A stretch of DNA of 21,997 bases from JBBQKQ01 sp043719155 (GTDB lineage Bacteria > Patescibacteriota > Minisyncoccia > Phycocordibacterales > UBA5272), in the NCBI GenBank assembly GCA_043719155.1, contig JAYSUJ010000040.1, forward strand, positions 1 through 21,997. Direction: 5' to 3'. The position numbers were made by a program, and so were the translations under genes. The stretch's first letter is position 1, and every line of letters begins with the position of its first letter. Under the pieces are notes generated by a model. The model did not search any database, had not been told where the DNA came from, and was given only the letters and a program-made list of their open reading frames with translations. Positions 1-6,567 of this stretch are shown here, one piece after another.

Positions 1-1
1 A

Positions 2-76
2 TTAGTGCTGGTCTTTGGAACTATCATCTGGATTTTGCAAATTAAATTGAAAACGGAATTTGGGAGTGGTTTTTAA
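2..76 (+). CDS. C-terminal end of a gene cut by the window edge, possibly a membrane protein
   Basis: Frame 2 is open from the window edge to a TAA at 74-76. It encodes 24 residues that begin with a hydrophobic stretch (LVLVFGTIIWIL) followed by a polar tail, as at the end of a protein whose last segment spans the membrane. Frame 3 is closed at once, and frame 1 closes after 14 codons. The reading converges on the minus-strand RNase J gene, with a bidirectional hairpin between them. The family cannot be told from so few residues. Confidence 0.4.
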   Translation, partial: LVLVFGTIIWILQIKLKTEFGSGF

Positions 77-139
77 ATTCTTAAAAGGGAGCGGGTCTAG
101 TATCTGTAGCAACACCACACATCCCGGTAGTGTGCAGTA

Positions 140-179
140 AAAATAAAAAACACTTTTTTGGAAAAGTGTTTTTTATTTT
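140..179. terminator. Bidirectional intrinsic terminator between the left-edge gene and rnj
   Basis: An A-rich arm (140-157) pairs perfectly with a T-rich arm (162-179) around the loop TTGG, with a CAC/GTG core. A and T runs flank both sides, so it can act in either direction. It sits 5 nt beyond the rnj stop codon. Its core closely resembles the hairpin at 7175-7213. Confidence 0.8.
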
Positions 180-184
180 ATTTG

Positions 185-2092
185 TTAGATTATTATCACT
201 ATACTCATCACGATAGGAGCCTTGCCAGTTTTCTTTACAAAGAATTTTGAGATAGTGTCGTTTAGGTCATTTCTAGTATCTTCTATTTCTTGTTTCAGAG
301 AATTAGGGTTGTCCTCTATTTTTTTACGAATCAAAAGTCTAACTTGTTTTAAAAGTTCTTGAGACTCTTTTAGGTATACGAAACCACGAGACACGATATC
401 TGGTGATTTTTTCAAAAGTCCGTTTCGAGAGTCTACAACTACAGCTGTTACGAAAACACCGTCTTGGGCAAGGGCAGTACGGTCTCGTAAAACCACTTCT
501 TGCATGTTTCCGACTGAAAAGCCGTCTACAAAGATCATGCCACTTGGGGCTTTACTTTGGATTTTGTTGATAGTGTTGCCGTCTGGCTGTATCTCTACTA
601 TAGAACCGTTGTCTGTAATAATGATATTGTCTTTTTTAACGCCTACACTTTCAGCTACCACTCCGTGAGTACGAAGCATATAGTGATAACCATGGACTGG
701 CATAAAGAACTTTGGATTTATCTTGGAAATGATCCAAGCCAACTCGTCACGATTGGCATGTCCACTTGAGTGAATGTCAGAAGTTTTGTAGTGAATTATT
801 TTAGAACCTTGACGTGACAAGTTGTCTTTTAATTTTTGTACACCTCTTTCATTGCCTGGAATAATAGATGATGACATTAGGATGGTGTCATTTGGGTTGA
901 TGGCGATGTATTTATGAGTTTTGGTAGAAATACGCATCAAAGCTCCAAACTCTTCTCCCTGTGAACCGGTTACCATACAGATAAGTTTATTATCTGGGAA
1001 TTTGTACATTTCTGAGATGTCGATAAGTGTGGACTCTTGCACCGTTAAAAGTCCCGCAGCACGGATAACTTCTATGTTAGTCTTCATGCTTCGTCCCTCT
1101 ATTACTACTTTTTTACCCATTTGCTCTGCAATTTCAAGTAGTCTCAATAGTCTTTCTACTTGAGAAGAGAACATAGAGGCGATAAGTCTACCTGGTACTT
1201 CACGGATTATTTTTTCGATGTTTCGCATTACTACACGGTCAGAGATAGAGAAACCTGGGTTTTCTGAGTTGGTAGAGTCTGCTAAAAGCAACAAAACTTT
1301 TTCCTCTTTAAAGATAGAGTAAACTTCTTCTTCTAATTTGGAAGGAATATTGTCTTCATGGTCAAGACGCAGGTCGCCAGTGTGTACTATTTTTCCATGA
1401 GGAGTATCTATCATGATACCCATTGAGTCTGGGATAGAGTGAGTAACAGCAAAGAAAGAAATGTCCAAATTTCCAAGTTTTAACTTGGTAGAGTTTTCCA
1501 CCACTTCGATATTCAATGGTTTTAAATGAGGAAATTCTTCTTGGCGTTTCTTGATCATTAAGCTAGTAAAATTTCTAGCATAAATTTTTGGATTGCCGAG
1601 TCTCTCTATTAAATAAGGGATAGCACCAATGTGGTCCAAGTGTCCGTGGGTGATCAAAACTCCGCGAATCTTGTGTTTTCTTTCCTCTAAATATTGGGTG
1701 TTTGGCAGAATATAGTCCACTCCTGGAGTTGCATCATCTTTGAAAGCAAAACCCATATCTACGACTACTATGTCTTCACCGATTTCGAACATGGTCATGT
1801 TTCGACCTACTTCTTCTACACCACCAAGAGGTATGACTCGGACAATTCCTGGTTGTACTTCTGTAGGTCCAGAAAATTTCTCAGATGTATGCCCATATGG
1901 AGGACGTGGGTTACTGCTAGGTCTATAAGAGTTTTGAGGTCTGTTGCCTCTGCTGTCTCGTGCGTCTCGTTGCCCTTGAAAAGCGGGACGTCTTGGACCA
2001 TTGTTGTAACTTGGTTGTTGATAATTGTTATTTGAATCGGCGTTTGTGCTCGAATTCGTGTTTGTATTGTTTGTGTTTATGTTGTCGTTCAT
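185..2092 (-). CDS. rnj: Ribonuclease J (metallo-beta-lactamase/beta-CASP RNase)
   Basis: This is a cytoplasmic RNase with 5'-exonuclease and endonuclease activity, used for mRNA decay and rRNA/tRNA maturation in bacteria that often lack RNase E. The 635-residue protein starts with about 80 low-complexity residues rich in Asn, Thr, Ser, Arg and Gly, probably disordered. The beta-lactamase core follows with the zinc-binding HGHLDHIG motif near residue 150, then GDLRLDHED, the beta-CASP region, SGHANRDELAW, FMPVHGYHYM and a C-terminal domain. The core has the usual family length, and the extra length is the N-terminal tail. It is the last gene of a minus-strand run (hypothetical, secG, solute-binding protein, rnj), 12 nt behind its neighbour, and ends at a strong hairpin. 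Confidence 0.96.
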   Translation of the reverse strand: MNDNINTNNTNTNSSTNADSNNNYQQPSYNNGPRRPAFQGQRDARDSRGNRPQNSYRPSSNPRPPYGHTSEKFSGPTEVQPGIVRVIPLGGVEEVGRNMTMFEIGEDIVVVDMGFAFKDDATPGVDYILPNTQYLEERKHKIRGVLITHGHLDHIGAIPYLIERLGNPKIYARNFTSLMIKKRQEEFPHLKPLNIEVVENSTKLKLGNLDISFFAVTHSIPDSMGIMIDTPHGKIVHTGDLRLDHEDNIPSKLEEEVYSIFKEEKVLLLLADSTNSENPGFSISDRVVMRNIEKIIREVPGRLIASMFSSQVERLLRLLEIAEQMGKKVVIEGRSMKTNIEVIRAAGLLTVQESTLIDISEMYKFPDNKLICMVTGSQGEEFGALMRISTKTHKYIAINPNDTILMSSSIIPGNERGVQKLKDNLSRQGSKIIHYKTSDIHSSGHANRDELAWIISKINPKFFMPVHGYHYMLRTHGVVAESVGVKKDNIIITDNGSIVEIQPDGNTINKIQSKAPSGMIFVDGFSVGNMQEVVLRDRTALAQDGVFVTAVVVDSRNGLLKKSPDIVSRGFVYLKESQELLKQVRLLIRKKIEDNPNSLKQEIEDTRNDLNDTISKFFVKKTGKAPIVMSIVIII

Positions 2093-2104
2093 ATAATTAT
2101 TAAT

Positions 2105-3823
2105 TTAATTACTTAAAAGCTCGATACGTTTTACAAATGAAATTTTATTAAATATACTTAGCACTTTTTCAGTGTTGGTATACCATTCATTTATAAAAGT
2201 ATAGCGATCTTCCTCGTTTTTTATTGTTGTGGGTAATTTTGCATTTACATTTTTGTAATGCGCAAAAACAAATTGCGGCTTGTACAAAACTAAGATGGGG
2301 TTGTCTGTCGAAATCTCATCTGAAAGATTTTCCAACAGTGATTTTTTTTTAGAAATATTAGCTTCAGTATTTAGAGACTCTAGTATCCTGTCCACATCTT
2401 TATTGGTATAGTTAGAAATATTTAGTTTAGGAAAATTTCTTTCTTTACTTGAAAAGAATGAGTAATAGTCAGAAGAGTTTTTGATACTAAAACCAAATAA
2501 AAGGCCCTCAAAATCTCGCTTCTTAACAAAATCGTTCAAATCATGTTTGTCTATAACCTGAATGTCTGTTTGAACCCCGATTTTTTCCCAAGAATTTTTA
2601 ATGAATTTTGCTGTTTCTACGAGCTCTACATTTTGAATTGTAGTAATTTTGATTTTGACAGCTACTTTTTCTTGTTTTTTTGCACCATCTTTTGAATTTG
2701 TAGTTGCCTTTGTACTCATATATAATACACCATTTTCAAAAAGAAAGCCAGCTTCAGAGTTTCTTTTTAGAGTGTTTATTATCTCTTGACTAGTTTTTTG
2801 TATTGCAGGGTTGTTGACAGTATTTGATTCTTCAAAAATTCTTTTTTGGGCGGTTCCAAAGCCTCCCAAAACTTGGTTTACCAGGTTTTTCCTGTCCAAC
2901 GAGTCGCTCAAAGCTTGGCGAAAAGCCTGGTCTTTTAAAGTCTCGTTTTTATTTTGATTAAAAAAAACAGAGAAGTTGTTTGGGAGCTTTGCCACCTCAA
3001 AAGCTACGTTGGTGTCATCCTTTATTTTGGAAATAGTGTTACCGGGTATGCCGGAAACAGAGTCTATTTTTTTTCTTTGGAAGGCGTTATAGGCCTCTGC
3101 TTCACTTGCGTAAAAGTTTACATTCAAAGTTTTGATATATGGTAGTTTTTCTTCGCCGTTGTCATATCTAGTCAGGGCGATACTCTCTATTTTATTTTCT
3201 GTGTTTTGGGTAAAGTTTTTTATCCTAAGAGTTGAAGAGGTCACAAGTTTTGTATTGTAGTTTTCCTCTAGTTTGTCGTTTTTGGATAGGATAGGGTTTG
3301 TAAATAACTCTAGTAATACAAAGTTATCTTTGGTGTCCTTATTTATTTTAAATAGAAGAGTCTCATCGTCCTTCTTTTCGACAAAATAGTTTTTATTTGG
3401 GTTAACTTTTTCAAGTGAGAATACAACGTCATCAGTTGTGATTTTTTTGCCATTTGAAAAAAAGATATTTTTCCGTAACACTACTTTATATGATGTTTTG
3501 TCCTCGGTCATCTCTACTTTTTCAGCAAGGCGAAGGTCGAATTTGTTTTCTACGAGATTGGAAATGAGGGGGGAAAATAAAAGTTTGGACATGTTTTTGT
3601 CACCCTGAGTTTCAGGGTTGTAAGGGTCTGGGTTTTTAAGGGTTTCTACCATGCCTTCAGAAATCTCTCCTCGATAGACTATTCGGTCTACCATCATATA
3701 GGTGCTAATCTTTTGCAAGAAAACTAAAAAGAAAAAAAGTGAAGCAAAACCCAAGACAAAGACAAAGAGCAACTCTTTGGGAGAAAAGAAATGTATAAAA
3801 AGATATTTTAATTTTTCGAGCAT
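2105..3823 (-). CDS. Membrane-anchored family 5 extracellular solute-binding protein (peptide-transporter type)
   Basis: The 572-residue protein opens with a short cytoplasmic stretch and one strong hydrophobic segment (about residues 18-37). It continues as an SBP_bac_5 domain: YNPETQ, SPLISNLV, a VVLRKNIFFSNGKKITTDDVVFS-type region, FRQALSDSLDRKNLV and late LVLYKP. The family binds oligopeptides or similar ligands for an ABC transporter outside the membrane. I see no lipobox cysteine, so it is probably held by its N-terminal helix. No permease or ATPase gene is adjacent. It lies between secG (61 nt upstream) and rnj (12 nt downstream). The family call is firm, but the ligand is unknown. Confidence 0.85.
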   Translation of the reverse strand: MLEKLKYLFIHFFSPKELLFVFVLGFASLFFFLVFLQKISTYMMVDRIVYRGEISEGMVETLKNPDPYNPETQGDKNMSKLLFSPLISNLVENKFDLRLAEKVEMTEDKTSYKVVLRKNIFFSNGKKITTDDVVFSLEKVNPNKNYFVEKKDDETLLFKINKDTKDNFVLLELFTNPILSKNDKLEENYNTKLVTSSTLRIKNFTQNTENKIESIALTRYDNGEEKLPYIKTLNVNFYASEAEAYNAFQRKKIDSVSGIPGNTISKIKDDTNVAFEVAKLPNNFSVFFNQNKNETLKDQAFRQALSDSLDRKNLVNQVLGGFGTAQKRIFEESNTVNNPAIQKTSQEIINTLKRNSEAGFLFENGVLYMSTKATTNSKDGAKKQEKVAVKIKITTIQNVELVETAKFIKNSWEKIGVQTDIQVIDKHDLNDFVKKRDFEGLLFGFSIKNSSDYYSFFSSKERNFPKLNISNYTNKDVDRILESLNTEANISKKKSLLENLSDEISTDNPILVLYKPQFVFAHYKNVNAKLPTTIKNEEDRYTFINEWYTNTEKVLSIFNKISFVKRIELLSN

Positions 3824-3837
3824 ATTTTTTTAATGAA

Positions 3838-3879
3838 CCCCACCTAACCTCCCCTATAAATAAGGGGAAAAATATAGTA
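3838..3879 (+). repeat. Diverged copy of the palindromic CACCTAACCTC repeat
   Basis: The sequence begins CCCCACCTAACCTC, then has a CCCCT/AGGGG palindrome, and ends AATATAGT. This is the same order of blocks as the copies at 4632-4678 and 5099-5144: a left CACCTAACCT block, a central palindrome and a right ATAGT tail. The central arms differ from the other copies but still pair. It lies in the 60-nt gap between secG and the solute-binding protein gene. Confidence 0.65.
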
Positions 3880-3883
3880 CTTA

Positions 3884-4102
3884 CTATTTTAAAACCTGAG
3901 AAATCAACACTAATGCCAACATTGCAACCGAAGACAAGATAGTAGCGGTGTGCAATTGTTTTTCAAAACCACGACGTGTTTGCAACACTCCTCCTTTTGA
4001 ACCAAAGGTGTCTCCAGACTGTGGTTGGTTGATTATTACCAAAACAATTGTAGCTACAGAAGCTATGATGGTAAGGATTTCTATAAGTTTAGGGGTTATC
4101 AT
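3884..4102 (-). CDS. secG: SecG, protein-export membrane subunit
   Basis: A 72-residue protein with two transmembrane segments (about residues 6-24 and 52-70) joined by a Gly-rich loop (QPQSGDTFGSKGG followed by QTRRGFEK). The two-helix topology and the G-rich loop are typical of SecG, the accessory subunit of the SecYEG translocon that helps drive SecA-dependent export. Length fits the family. It is upstream of an exported, membrane-anchored solute-binding protein on the same strand, separated by a palindromic repeat. Confidence 0.88.
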   Translation of the reverse strand: MITPKLIEILTIIASVATIVLVIINQPQSGDTFGSKGGVLQTRRGFEKQLHTATILSSVAMLALVLISQVLK

Positions 4103-4120
4103 AATGGCTTGATTATAACA

Positions 4121-4573
4121 TTATTTAATGTTTTCACCAAAGTCTAAATGATGCTTTTCGTAGCGTCTTCTTAGGGTGGATTCGTCACCATATTTAGCAA
4201 AAGACTTTTCAAATTCTGATGGGACAAAACCGCGACTTTCCAAATGCGAAATTGCACAAAAGTAGTTTTGGGTTCTACCTGCAACTACCGAGGCATAGTG
4301 TAGCCAACCGTTTACATAGCCACAATACATGCAGCCCATTTTCTCATACCAAGTTAAGTAGGGCAATTTTTCTCGGTCCATAATGCGGATGTACTGACTT
4401 CTTTTTACTTTGTGTATGCCGAAAATGGGAAAAGCTATCTGGTGGTAAAGTTCTAGAAAAACATCTGAAATAATTACTGGTACTATCATTAGCCAAACAA
4501 GGGGAGCGCCTACTAGCCAACGAATTATGCCTGGGTATTTGTATTTGTGAGTGATGATTGGTTTTGTGTTCAT
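4121..4573 (-). CDS. Conserved hypothetical membrane-associated protein with CxxC motif
   Basis: I do not recognise a characterised family. The start chosen at 4573 gives 150 residues (MNTKPIITHKYKYPG...). One hydrophobic segment (WLVGAPLVWLMIVPVIISDVFL) is followed by a soluble part containing MDREKLPYLTWYEK, GCMYCGYVNGW with a CxxC pair, HYASVVAG and FAKYGDESTLRRRYEKHH. An upstream ATG at 4609 is in frame, but a good promoter (TTGCAA, 16 nt, TATACT) lies between the two ATGs. The -10 box ends 8 nt before 4573, so a leaderless mRNA from 4573 is more likely. It heads the run with secG, the solute-binding protein and rnj. The CxxC pair may bind metal or be redox active, which is inference only. 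Confidence 0.75.
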   Translation of the reverse strand: MNTKPIITHKYKYPGIIRWLVGAPLVWLMIVPVIISDVFLELYHQIAFPIFGIHKVKRSQYIRIMDREKLPYLTWYEKMGCMYCGYVNGWLHYASVVAGRTQNYFCAISHLESRGFVPSEFEKSFAKYGDESTLRRRYEKHHLDFGENIK

Positions 4574-4581
4574 ATATTTTG

Positions 4582-4609
4582 AGTATATAACTGTTTTGAT
4601 GGTTTGCAA
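4582..4609 (-). promoter_or_regulatory. Promoter of the minus-strand hypothetical-secG-SBP-rnj run
   Basis: Read on the minus strand, TTGCAA (4609-4604) is followed after 16 nt by TATACT (4587-4582). The first ATG of the gene is 8 nt further on, so the transcript would be nearly or fully leaderless. Confidence 0.65.
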
Positions 4610-4631
4610 AATTGTGACGATTTTATATCAT

Positions 4632-4678
4632 CTACCTCACCCCCACCCTCTCCTTACAAAGGAGAGGGGGATAGTGCA
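4632..4678 (+). repeat. Palindromic repeat copy, direct orientation, ending in ATAGTGCA
   Basis: It begins CTACCTCAC, has a slightly expanded CCCCACCC block, then the palindrome CTCTCCTT-ACA-AAGGAGAG, and ends with ATAGTGCA. The first and last blocks match the copy at 5099-5144. It lies about 35 nt left of the inverted copy at 4715-4751. Confidence 0.8.
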
Positions 4679-4714
4679 AAATGGAAAAAATTTGCAAATG
4701 TTCTAGTGTGCTAG

Positions 4715-4751
4715 TTCCTCTCCTTTGTAAGGAGAGGTTAGGTGAGGTAGA
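4715..4751 (-). repeat. Left 37-bp inverted repeat bounding the DUF559 gene
   Basis: The 37 bases are the exact reverse complement of 5099-5135. The repeat contains its own palindrome (CCTCTCCTT-TGT-AAGGAGAGG), then GTTAGGTGAGGTAG. Its inner end is 8 nt before the ATG of the DUF559 gene, so its GAGGT could help start translation of that gene. Confidence 0.88.
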
Positions 4752-4759
4752 ATTAGTAA

Positions 4760-5140
4760 ATGTCGCAAACTCATAATAAACATGTCTTAATAGGACGTAG
4801 ACAACAACTAAGAAAAGATCAAACAAAAGCCGAGAGTCTTTTGTGGCTACAGCTTAGAAATTCAACCTTGAATAATTTAAAGTTTAAAAGACAGCACAGT
4901 GTTGGTTTTTATATTTTAGATTTTTACTGCGCAAAATATAAATTGGCTGTAGAGGTGGACGGGGACTCGCATTTTACAGAAGAAGGGAAAGTGTATGATG
5001 TTGTGCGAGGTAAATTTCTGGAAGGTCTGGGAATAAAAACAATTAGGTTTACAAATGAAGAAGTCTTTAATTCTTTGGATTTTGTTTTAAAAGAAATATC
5101 TACCTCACCTAACCTCTCCTTACAAAGGAGAGGAATATAG
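4760..5140 (+). CDS. DUF559-family (Vsr-like, PD-(D/E)XK fold) endonuclease-like protein
   Basis: A 126-residue protein matching DUF559 along its length: RRQQLRKDQTKAESLLWLQLRN, LKFKRQHSVGFYILDFYC, the acidic core LAVEVDGDSH, then VVRGKFLEGLGIKTIRFTNEEV. The family is related in fold to very-short-patch repair and restriction-type nucleases, but its substrate is not established. The expected core residues (DFYC, EVDG) are present, so the gene looks intact. The last residues (about STSPNLSLQRRGI) and the TAG stop are encoded by the right-hand repeat at 5099-5144, so its C-terminus is repeat-derived. It is the only gene between two perfect inverted repeats, which suggests movement as a cassette. 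Confidence 0.85.
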   Translation: MSQTHNKHVLIGRRQQLRKDQTKAESLLWLQLRNSTLNNLKFKRQHSVGFYILDFYCAKYKLAVEVDGDSHFTEEGKVYDVVRGKFLEGLGIKTIRFTNEEVFNSLDFVLKEISTSPNLSLQRRGI

Positions 5141-5144
5141 TGCA
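5099..5144 (+). repeat. Right inverted repeat (37 bp, 5099-5135) plus ATAGTGCA tail
   Basis: Positions 5099-5135 are a perfect inverted copy of 4715-4751. The tail ATAGTGCA (5137-5144) matches the tail of the copy at 4632-4678. The repeat overlaps the 3' end of the DUF559 gene and carries its TAG stop codon at 5138-5140. Confidence 0.88.
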
Positions 5145-5184
5145 CCTACAATCCTACCTAACACTAAATTAGAACGTGGCCTAG

Positions 5185-5205
5185 CCCCTCCTTCAAAAGG
5201 AGGGG
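5185..5205. repeat. Related palindrome CCCCTCCTT-CAA-AAGGAGGGG
   Basis: A 9-bp perfect stem with loop CAA, flanked on both sides by GCCTAGC as a short direct repeat. The stem resembles that of the neighbouring repeat family, but the CACCTAACC and ATAGTGCA blocks are missing. It is either a diverged relative or an independent hairpin. The region 5141-5236 otherwise holds no gene that I can see. Confidence 0.5.
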
Positions 5206-5236
5206 AGCCTAGCTCAACATTTTCAACATAAAAAAC

Positions 5237-5263
5237 TTGCAAAGATTTTAAAGATGTTATACT
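5237..5263 (+). promoter_or_regulatory. Promoter of the first TrbC/VirB2-like gene
   Basis: TTGCAA (5237-5242) is followed by a 15-nt spacer and TATACT (5258-5263), with an extended -10 TG at 5255-5256. The ATG is 20 nt beyond the -10 box. There is no clear Shine-Dalgarno site. Confidence 0.6.
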
Positions 5264-5283
5264 AAAAAACATAATAAATAATT

Positions 5284-5718
5284 ATGAATAAACTTTTTAA
5301 ACAAATATTTTTACTAACTACTTTTTCTGCTCCAGCGTTTGCTTTTGCAGCCTCACCCTTTTTGAAACCAGTTAAAGATTTACTTGGTGACTTGGAAATC
5401 TTCATTAACTTTCTAAACTGGGCTCTCCCAGCTTTAGCTATACTTATATTCTTTCTTTTGATAATTGCCTTCATTGCAAACAAACTCGGATTCAATCTCC
5501 CGGGAACAGAGTTTAAAGGTTCAGAGGGCGGGAAAACAGAGGGTGGGAAAAAAATATTGTGGGCAATTATGGCCCTAGCTGCCATGATGTCTGTGTATGG
5601 ATTAATACAACTAATTGGGGCTTTGTTTGGTGTCGACACCAATCGTGCTAAAAGTATTACTGCGCCAAGTTTGCCTCAAGTAGGAGGGGTGCGAGGTGGA
5701 GGGTATTACAACCAATAG
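5284..5718 (+). CDS. TrbC/VirB2-like small membrane protein with signal peptide
   Basis: The 144-residue protein has a signal peptide (MNKLFKQIFLLTTFSAPAFAFA, likely cut before or after ASPF). Two hydrophobic segments follow (about residues 47-67 and 97-115) around a Gly/Lys-rich loop. The C-terminal tail is SLPQVGGVRGGGYYNQ. This signal-plus-two-helix layout resembles the TrbC/VirB2 pilin superfamily of conjugation and type IV secretion systems, and similar stand-alone proteins are common in CPR genomes. No VirB4 or other secretion gene is in the window, so a pilus role is inference. It has its own promoter and a strong terminator. Confidence 0.65.
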   Translation: MNKLFKQIFLLTTFSAPAFAFAASPFLKPVKDLLGDLEIFINFLNWALPALAILIFFLLIIAFIANKLGFNLPGTEFKGSEGGKTEGGKKILWAIMALAAMMSVYGLIQLIGALFGVDTNRAKSITAPSLPQVGGVRGGGYYNQ

Positions 5719-5734
5719 TTTGATGGCACAATAT

Positions 5735-5768
5735 AAAAACAGGGGCGGCGTAGCCGCCCCTGTTTTTT
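5735..5768. terminator. Strong GC-rich intrinsic terminator
   Basis: An 11-bp perfect stem ACAGGGGCGGC/GCCGCCCCTGT with loop GTA is flanked by an A run and a T run, so it can work in both directions. It closes the unit of the first TrbC/VirB2-like gene. Confidence 0.9.
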
Positions 5769-5770
5769 AT

Positions 5771-5798
5771 TTCGCATTTTAAAAAACTAGTATATACT
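5771..5798 (+). promoter_or_regulatory. Probable promoter of the second TrbC/VirB2-like gene
   Basis: TATACT at 5793-5798 lies 14 nt before the ATG, and a weaker -35 match TTCGCA at 5771-5776 gives a 16-nt spacer. It directly follows the terminator of the preceding gene, so a new transcript is needed here. Confidence 0.5.
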
Positions 5799-5812
5799 TT
5801 AGTTATAAAATT

Positions 5813-6157
5813 ATGCCACAAGCCGAAACAGCTGTAGAACAAGCTATATATAGTTTAGGAGGGACTCTTTTTGCCAGACTTATAAACCCTCTCATAATTG
5901 TTTTTGTGTCTGTGGCTATCGCACTTTTCCTATTTATTATTTTTAGGCGTTTCTCAAGTAATTTTTTTACAGGAGGCAATGTAGCCAAAGATAAAGGGGG
6001 CTTACTCTACCCACTTTTGGGTTTAACTATCATGTTGTCGGCTATTGGTATTACTTTTTTTATCGGCAACACAGGCAATGAAATTTTCCAAGGTCCGGTG
6101 GGTGGTGGGGCAGTGAAGGGGATAAACGATGTTGTAAGACCGATTGAGATAAGGTAG
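5813..6157 (+). CDS. Small two-helix membrane protein, TrbC/VirB2-like
   Basis: A 114-residue protein with two hydrophobic segments (about residues 26-45 and 65-85) separated by a short basic loop (RRFSSNFFTGGNVAKDKGG) and a Gly-rich tail. The layout matches the preceding gene without a cleavable signal peptide, and the two may be distant relatives or partners. The function is not known. It starts a unit of its own after the terminator at 5735-5768, with a short mRNA leader lacking a clear ribosome site. The next gene follows after 24 nt, probably in the same transcript. Confidence 0.6.
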   Translation: MPQAETAVEQAIYSLGGTLFARLINPLIIVFVSVAIALFLFIIFRRFSSNFFTGGNVAKDKGGLLYPLLGLTIMLSAIGITFFIGNTGNEIFQGPVGGGAVKGINDVVRPIEIR

Positions 6158-6181
6158 ACTGGGGGGATAATAAATAAAAAT

Positions 6182-6535
6182 ATGTTAGGAGTAAATTTAC
6201 CACCAGGAAGAATGAGCGGTGTGAGTACAATAATAAAGTTGTCGACAGATGTTAAACACTATATAGAGACAAAGGCAGGAAACTTTAACATAAAATTTTT
6301 GGAAATACATTCAAACGACAACGAAACAGAAGATTTAAGTAAGTTTACTTTCAAAGTGGTGATGACAACTTTTTCAGGTAGCATTACAAAAACGGAAACT
6401 AGGGAGTTTGAGTTTAAAGTGGCAACAAGAGATGAGGCAGTGAGCTTACTTGTGGCTGAGTTAGAAAATTTAAAAAAACTAGACGTAAAAATACAGCCAG
6501 ATATAGAAGAGGTAGAACAAAAACCAAAGCATTAG
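6182..6535 (+). CDS. Hypothetical protein, unknown family
   Basis: I do not recognise this 117-residue protein. It is predicted soluble, without a signal peptide or membrane segment. The centre alternates polar and hydrophobic residues (FTFKVVMTTFSGSITKTETREFEFKVAT), suggesting a beta sheet. A helix follows (RDEAVSLLVAELENLKKL), then a charged tail. An internal ATG at 6212 (MSGVSTIIKL) is an alternative start. It follows the TrbC/VirB2-like gene by 24 nt, so the two may be co-transcribed. Confidence 0.6.
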   Translation: MLGVNLPPGRMSGVSTIIKLSTDVKHYIETKAGNFNIKFLEIHSNDNETEDLSKFTFKVVMTTFSGSITKTETREFEFKVATRDEAVSLLVAELENLKKLDVKIQPDIEEVEQKPKH

Positions 6536-6567
6536 TTTTTTGCCTTTAGTAGAAATCGGTCACAGAT

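Noticed and set aside
1694..2035. Plus-strand frames across the start of rnj
   Set aside because: Antisense to the well-conserved RNase J catalytic region and its tail.
4632..4826. Minus-strand 64-residue frame
   Set aside because: Mostly repeat sequence and the antisense of the DUF559 start.
4632..5205. Possible CRISPR array
   Set aside because: The repeats are few, in both orientations, unevenly spaced and palindromic, and one overlaps a gene; there are no regular spacers or cas genes.
5685..5715. G-rich end of the first TrbC/VirB2-like gene as another copy of the palindromic repeat
   Set aside because: Only short GAGGTGG-like similarity; the palindrome and the CACCTAACC and ATAGTGCA blocks are absent, and a Gly-rich protein tail explains it.
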